The notes under the pieces: model-generated
What the model was told of the DNA's origin: nothing
The model's input: the letters and a program-made list of their open reading frames with translations, nothing else
Database searches by the model: none
Source of the DNA: Rickettsiales endosymbiont of Stachyamoeba lipophora
Lineage (GTDB): Bacteria; Pseudomonadota; Alphaproteobacteria; Rickettsiales; 33-17
Assembly (NCBI RefSeq): GCF_003932735.1
Contig: NZ_CP033611.1
Coordinates: 434,001 to 498,000 of the forward strand
Length of the DNA: 64,000 nt
Reading direction: 5' to 3'
Translations under genes and position numbers: made by a program
Shown here: in pieces, positions 60,011 through 64,000 of the stretch
Layout: each line of letters starts with the position of its first letter
Numbering within the stretch: the stretch's first letter is position 1

Positions 60011-60534
60011 TACTCCCCATATATTTTGCGCCTTTTTGTTCATGATATTAAGGAATTCTTTTAAGAATGATGCTTTGTAAGCCTTGTTGATCAAGTATAT
60101 TACTCACTCTTAAAGATCATACGATTAAGACTGCCGATAACCTTGATAATAACAAAAGTAAGCTATCATAAAGTATATGCCATGAGTAAATATATTGGCT
60201 ATCAATAATTAACCATAAGCCAATTTTAATTAGTTATTAGCTTATTATGTTACTGCCAATCAAGCTTATAATCATAATGCTTTGATTGAGCAAATTGATT
60301 GGATTGCAACAACTTATCTCGGTTCACCCAAATAAAACAGTAAAATCTTTCGACCTTACAATCGACCATATTTCAAAGAACGCTATCTTGTTGAGTACTT
60401 TTTCACTACAATCAAGCTCTTTAACCAAATTTTTTTAAGGGTAGATCAAGGCTTCTTTCTTTGCTACCTTTTTGGCGTTTACCTCTGTCATTATTTAGCT
60501 GAAATAGATACGCACAATCTAGATTTTTAAGCCT
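60011..60534. other. Long spacer between queH and the RSH gene, no gene supported
   Basis: About 520 bases between convergent genes with no clear terminator. On the minus strand, short open pieces between about 60300 and 60480 (for example KVLNKIAFFEIWSIVRSK) look like a worn-out gene, possibly a transposase, interrupted by stops. The evidence is too thin for a call. No tRNA or hairpin with a T run is seen. Confidence 0.4.
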
Positions 60535-62709
60535 CTAGCTTTTCATTCTTTCTATTGAATGTATAACATGCTTAGCCCTCAGAGAGGTAATAATATTATT
60601 AAGATGCGTGGTACCTTTAACCGATAAGTCTAACATTAATTCAAAAAAATCTGTTGAACGATTGGTAATTCTTAAATTAGTAATATTTGCCATATCTTTA
60701 GCAATTGTATTGGTAAGTATTGCCAATGCTCCCGGTTCATTAAGTAATATTGCTTTTACTCTTGCCACATATCCTTCATTAAGGCCTGCTTCTTTTTCCC
60801 ATGAAACATCAAGCCATCTTTCCGGAGTATGTGCATAGCTTTCTAGCATTTCGCAATCTACTACATGTAGGGTCACTCCTTTTCCTGTATTCACAATACC
60901 TACAATTTTATCTCCTGGAATGGGATGACAGCAACCTGCATAATGTAATGCCATACCAGGAATTAAGCCTCTAATAACTATATTGTTATCTAATTGTGTT
61001 TTAGCTGATCGTTTGAGGTTCTTCCAAAAAGATAGCTTTTCTTTAACTTTTTTAAGAGTACTGGTATGTGGAGCAATTGCTTTAATCAGTTCTTTTTTAG
61101 TAATGCTCCCTTCGCCTACCCCAATAAACAAATCTTCTACAGTTTTTCGTTTAAATACTTCTAAAGCGGAAGCTAAGTTTTTATGAGTTAATTGGTTATT
61201 ATCAATTTTTAATACCTTAGACGCAATGGCTCTCCCTAAGCTCAAATATTCATCTCTTTGCTTGTTTTTAACAAATCTCCTAATTTCAGATCTAGCTTTC
61301 GCAGTAACCACAAATTTCTCCCAAGAAGGAGATGGGAGATGATTTTTATTAGCAATAATTTCTACTTGATCACCATTATTTAAAATAGTTGAAAGTGGCG
61401 CTATTTTACCATTAATTTTAGCACCCGCACAGCTGTTACCTATATTTGAATGAACCGCATAGGCAAAATCAATAGTGCACGAACCTTTAGGCAATGCAAT
61501 AAGCTGGCCCATAGGAGTAAAGCAAAAAACCTGATCATAATACATCTGCATTTTAGTAGATTCTAATACTTCATCCGATTCAGTAGAATTTTGAAGTATG
61601 TTCAGCAATTCTCTTATCCATCTAAATTGCTTTCCTTCAGTTTTAAGAGTATGTCCTTCCTGTTTATAAAGCCAATGCGCTGCCACTCCTAACTCTGCTA
61701 TCTCATGCATTTCTTTACTTCTTATTTGAATCTCAATCTTATGCATAGTAGGACCAATAACGATGGTATGAATAGATCGATAGCCATTTTCTTTCGGCGT
61801 GCTAATATAATCTTTAAATTCTCCAGGAATCATTTGGTAACAAGCATGGATAATACCTAATGCCTGATAGCAAGCAGCAATATCTTCAACAATTATTCTA
61901 AAAGCCATAATGTCTGATAATTGCTCAAAATTAACATTTTTCTTTTGCATTTTAAGCCAAATAGAACAAGGTGTTTTTTCTCTTCCCGCTATCTCCGCCT
62001 TAATATGATTTTTTTTAGTTAATTCTTGTAATTCTTGAACAATTTTCTCAGATAAAGGTCTATCATTTTCTTTTAGAAAACTAAGCCTACCCATTATTGA
62101 TTCTCTTACATCGGGATGCAACTCAGTAAATGCTATATCTTGCAACTCAGTCTTAACTTTATGTGCCCCTATCCTTTCTGCAAGTGGCGCAAATATTTCT
62201 AAAGTTTCTTTAGCAATCCGCTTTCTTTTTTCAAGTGATTTTATATGATGTAGAGTACGCATGTTGTGCACTCTATCCGCAAGTTTTACTAAGAGCACTC
62301 TTATGTCTTCTGACATAGCAACTAGTAACTTTCTTAGATTCTCTGCTTGTCTAACATTTTCTGATTGATATTCAATTTTAGTTAACTTGGTTACACCATC
62401 TACCAGCTTGGCAATATTATCACCAAATTCTCTTTTTAAACTTTCTAAAGTTACTTGGGTATCTTCGATAGTATCATGCAAAAGAGCAGTTAAAACTGAA
62501 GCATGATCAAGTCGCATTTCGGCAATAATTTTTGCAACCGCAAAAGGATGAGAATAATAAGGTTCACCTGAATCTCTAAGTTGGACTCCGTGATGAATAA
62601 TAGTAAACTCACAGGCTTTTCTTAATTCATCTTCTTTAATATCTTTAACAGTTAGTTTAACTTCATTTACCAGCCGATCAATTTCGTTTAAATGCTGTTC
62701 ACTAATCAT
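60535..62709 (-). CDS. spoT: Bifunctional (p)ppGpp synthetase/hydrolase (RelA/SpoT homologue)
   Basis: Makes and degrades the stringent-response alarmone. The 724-aa length is full. The HD hydrolase domain (about 25-180) has its metal site in YYSHPFAVAKI and ALLHDTIEDT. The synthetase domain (about 230-350) has KTPCSIWLKM, DIMAFRIIV and GYRSIHTIVIG. TGS (about 380-440) and a C-terminal ACT domain (about 640-720) follow. Both catalytic halves look intact, unlike the split or lost RSH genes of Rickettsia, Anaplasma and Ehrlichia. Monocistronic, reading towards queH. Confidence 0.95.
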   Translation of the reverse strand: MISEQHLNEIDRLVNEVKLTVKDIKEDELRKACEFTIIHHGVQLRDSGEPYYSHPFAVAKIIAEMRLDHASVLTALLHDTIEDTQVTLESLKREFGDNIAKLVDGVTKLTKIEYQSENVRQAENLRKLLVAMSEDIRVLLVKLADRVHNMRTLHHIKSLEKRKRIAKETLEIFAPLAERIGAHKVKTELQDIAFTELHPDVRESIMGRLSFLKENDRPLSEKIVQELQELTKKNHIKAEIAGREKTPCSIWLKMQKKNVNFEQLSDIMAFRIIVEDIAACYQALGIIHACYQMIPGEFKDYISTPKENGYRSIHTIVIGPTMHKIEIQIRSKEMHEIAELGVAAHWLYKQEGHTLKTEGKQFRWIRELLNILQNSTESDEVLESTKMQMYYDQVFCFTPMGQLIALPKGSCTIDFAYAVHSNIGNSCAGAKINGKIAPLSTILNNGDQVEIIANKNHLPSPSWEKFVVTAKARSEIRRFVKNKQRDEYLSLGRAIASKVLKIDNNQLTHKNLASALEVFKRKTVEDLFIGVGEGSITKKELIKAIAPHTSTLKKVKEKLSFWKNLKRSAKTQLDNNIVIRGLIPGMALHYAGCCHPIPGDKIVGIVNTGKGVTLHVVDCEMLESYAHTPERWLDVSWEKEAGLNEGYVARVKAILLNEPGALAILTNTIAKDMANITNLRITNRSTDFFELMLDLSVKGTTHLNNIITSLRAKHVIHSIERMKS

Positions 62710-62800
62710 AAAATTTTACAGCGCCTTGATTGTAATTAAAAAATTTTTATTACTAAAATTATAAACTTTAAATATTTTTAAGGCTATTTATTTTTTTAAG

Positions 62801-64000
62801 TTATTTTTCTCGAAAAGCATGTCTTAACGAATTAGTAATAGGGCTTAAAAAGTATTCTAAAAATGTATGCTCACCAGTTACTATAAATACTTCAGCCATC
62901 ATGCCAGGAAGAATAGTTTTACCTATCTTTTTTACTTCGTTATAATCAATTATAGCTCTAACAAGGTAATATCCTTGTCCTGTACGTTCATCCATTTGCT
63001 TATCTGCCGATACATATACCACCTTGCCACTTATTCTAGGTGTAAATCTTGCTTTAAAAGCGGTTACCATTATCTTGGCAGGCTGCCCTACTGCTACCAC
63101 ATCTATATCTTGTGGGTTTAAGCGCGCTTCTACAATAAGTTCATTATCAGTGGGCACTATTTCAGCAAGAGTTGCTCCAGATGGTACTACTCCATCAATA
63201 GTATGAAATTTGGCATTGGTTACGATTCCAGTTACGGGTGCTATAATTTTTGTTCTAGTCTCAATATCTTGAGCTGCATCCAGCTCTTCTTTTAAGGAAG
63301 CAATATGATTTTGAGTTTCTTTTAATTCCGTTGACAATTCACGCTTACGGTTATGACTAAGCTGTTCTATTTTTAGTTTTGTCTCATTAATTGATTCTTT
63401 AGCTTTATTGATATTCGCTTCAATTTCCGCAATTCTTCCATTAAGCTCAGCCTCATTCTTCATCAATGCAAGCAATCTAGGTTTTTGTACTAGCTTTTTA
63501 GCAAAAAGTTCTTTCACACTAACCAACTCTTCTTTAACTAACTTTAGTTGTTCTTTAGAGGCCTTTGATTGGGATAACAAACCTTCAATATGCTCATGAG
63601 CTAAAGAAATTTGTTTATCAAGTAAGTCTAATTGTCCCTTGAATGTTTGGAGATTAAAATCAAACAATTTTTTTTCTGCTTGGTAAATACGCTGTATTTC
63701 TTCATCATTAGCAGAATTTAACAATTCTTGAGGAATAGCAAAGTCGGTTTTTTCCTCTCTCTCGGCTATAATACGCTCTTCCGTAATTTTTTTGCCTATA
63801 TATTGATTATACACCATCTGTAATTTAGCTTTAGCCTGTGTTTTAGATAACTCATATAACACCTGCCCTTTTTCTACTATATCACCTTCATGAACCAAAA
63901 TTTTACTTATTGTTCCACCGTGCAAGTGCTGTACCAATTGGCGATTCTCACTAGGAACTATAGTACCATGTGCTATTACTGCGCTATCAATAGGTGCAAA
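62801..64000 (-). CDS. Type I secretion membrane fusion protein (HlyD/AprE family), 5' end outside window
   Basis: Periplasmic adaptor bridging an ABC exporter and TolC in a type I secretion system. About 399 residues lie in the window. The frame continues upstream past base 64000 without a stop, starting FAPIDSAVIAHGTIVPSENR, so the first part (cytoplasmic N-terminus and membrane helix) is missing. The biotinyl-lipoyl halves are visible (VQHLHGGTISKILVHEGDIVEKGQVL and IIAPVTGIVTNAKFHTIDGVV). Between them is a long coiled-coil hairpin (about 100-230). The C-terminus is GKTILPGMMAEVFI. The ABC ATPase partner is presumably just beyond the edge. Confidence 0.9.
   Translation of the reverse strand, partial: FAPIDSAVIAHGTIVPSENRQLVQHLHGGTISKILVHEGDIVEKGQVLYELSKTQAKAKLQMVYNQYIGKKITEERIIAEREEKTDFAIPQELLNSANDEEIQRIYQAEKKLFDFNLQTFKGQLDLLDKQISLAHEHIEGLLSQSKASKEQLKLVKEELVSVKELFAKKLVQKPRLLALMKNEAELNGRIAEIEANINKAKESINETKLKIEQLSHNRKRELSTELKETQNHIASLKEELDAAQDIETRTKIIAPVTGIVTNAKFHTIDGVVPSGATLAEIVPTDNELIVEARLNPQDIDVVAVGQPAKIMVTAFKARFTPRISGKVVYVSADKQMDERTGQGYYLVRAIIDYNEVKKIGKTILPGMMAEVFIVTGEHTFLEYFLSPITNSLRHAFREK

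Noticed and set aside
60011-60534. Possible insertion-sequence remnant
   Set aside because: No terminal inverted repeats, target duplication or recognisable transposase catalytic motif could be seen, only short open fragments.

Overview
The window is an AT-rich alphaproteobacterial chromosome segment that looks like a deep-branching member of the Rickettsiales, an obligate intracellular lineage. The reasons are as follows. 23S and 5S rRNA are transcribed together with no 16S or tRNA beside them. NtrY/NtrX are present, as are ProP-type and other MFS transporters and a TldD/Mrp/Cox housekeeping set of rickettsial style. There are also eukaryotic-like proteins (a U-box protein and an ankyrin-repeat protein). 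Some features are richer than in classical Rickettsia: a full-length RelA/SpoT protein, RpoN, and a complete PccA/PccB pair. A larger-genome amoeba- or protist-associated relative (Midichloriaceae-like) would fit, but that placement is inference from gene content, not phylogeny.

Layout. 1-2.7 kb (minus): rfbB-like dehydratase, family 2 glycosyltransferase and the 5' half of thrS, tightly packed. 2.8-6.5 kb (plus): a TPR lipoprotein, then three tandem copies of an unrecognised membrane-protein gene, each with its own near-identical promoter region. 6.5-10.7 kb: tldD (minus) and coxB-coxA (plus). 10.7-12.2 kb: a gene-poor stretch and two small abutting genes of unknown function. 12.4-19.4 kb (minus): hpf, rpoN, a degenerate protein kinase, prfB and a DUF898 membrane protein. 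19.6-22.75 kb (minus): 5S and 23S rRNA behind a strong sigma-70 promoter. 22.8-28.3 kb: decayed sequence, the U-box protein, a cysteine-free Mrp-type ATPase, a Bax-inhibitor-1 family protein and a 568-aa protein with a lipase-like GxSxG motif. 28.5-32.7 kb (plus): pccB-pccA-folE. 32.9-40.5 kb: the ankyrin protein, an MFS carrier, addA and rpsT. 40.6-48.8 kb (minus): an overlapping cluster erpA-dusB-FAH-ntrY-ntrX-trkA, with DUF1467 and DMT-transporter genes downstream. 48.9-57.9 kb (plus): dgt-argS-SPOR protein-nagZ-HAD phosphatase-priA-NuoN/MrpD-like membrane protein, almost all overlapping. 58-60 kb: a ProP-like MFS carrier and queH. 60.5-64 kb (minus): the RSH ppGpp enzyme and a HlyD/AprE-type membrane fusion protein cut by the window edge.

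The most novel signal is a probable host-interaction set. The U-box protein and the ankyrin protein lie about 8 kb apart on opposite strands and have unrelated N-terminal domains. They share one C-terminal module: a hydrophobic helix, a spacer, the string IPKKALEA, and an Ala/Ser/Lys-rich tail. This looks like a modular targeting or secretion/membrane-anchoring tail reused on different eukaryotic-like domains. The GxSxG protein and the tandem membrane-protein family are further candidates for host interaction. I saw no CRISPR array, intact insertion sequence, prophage or tRNA gene.
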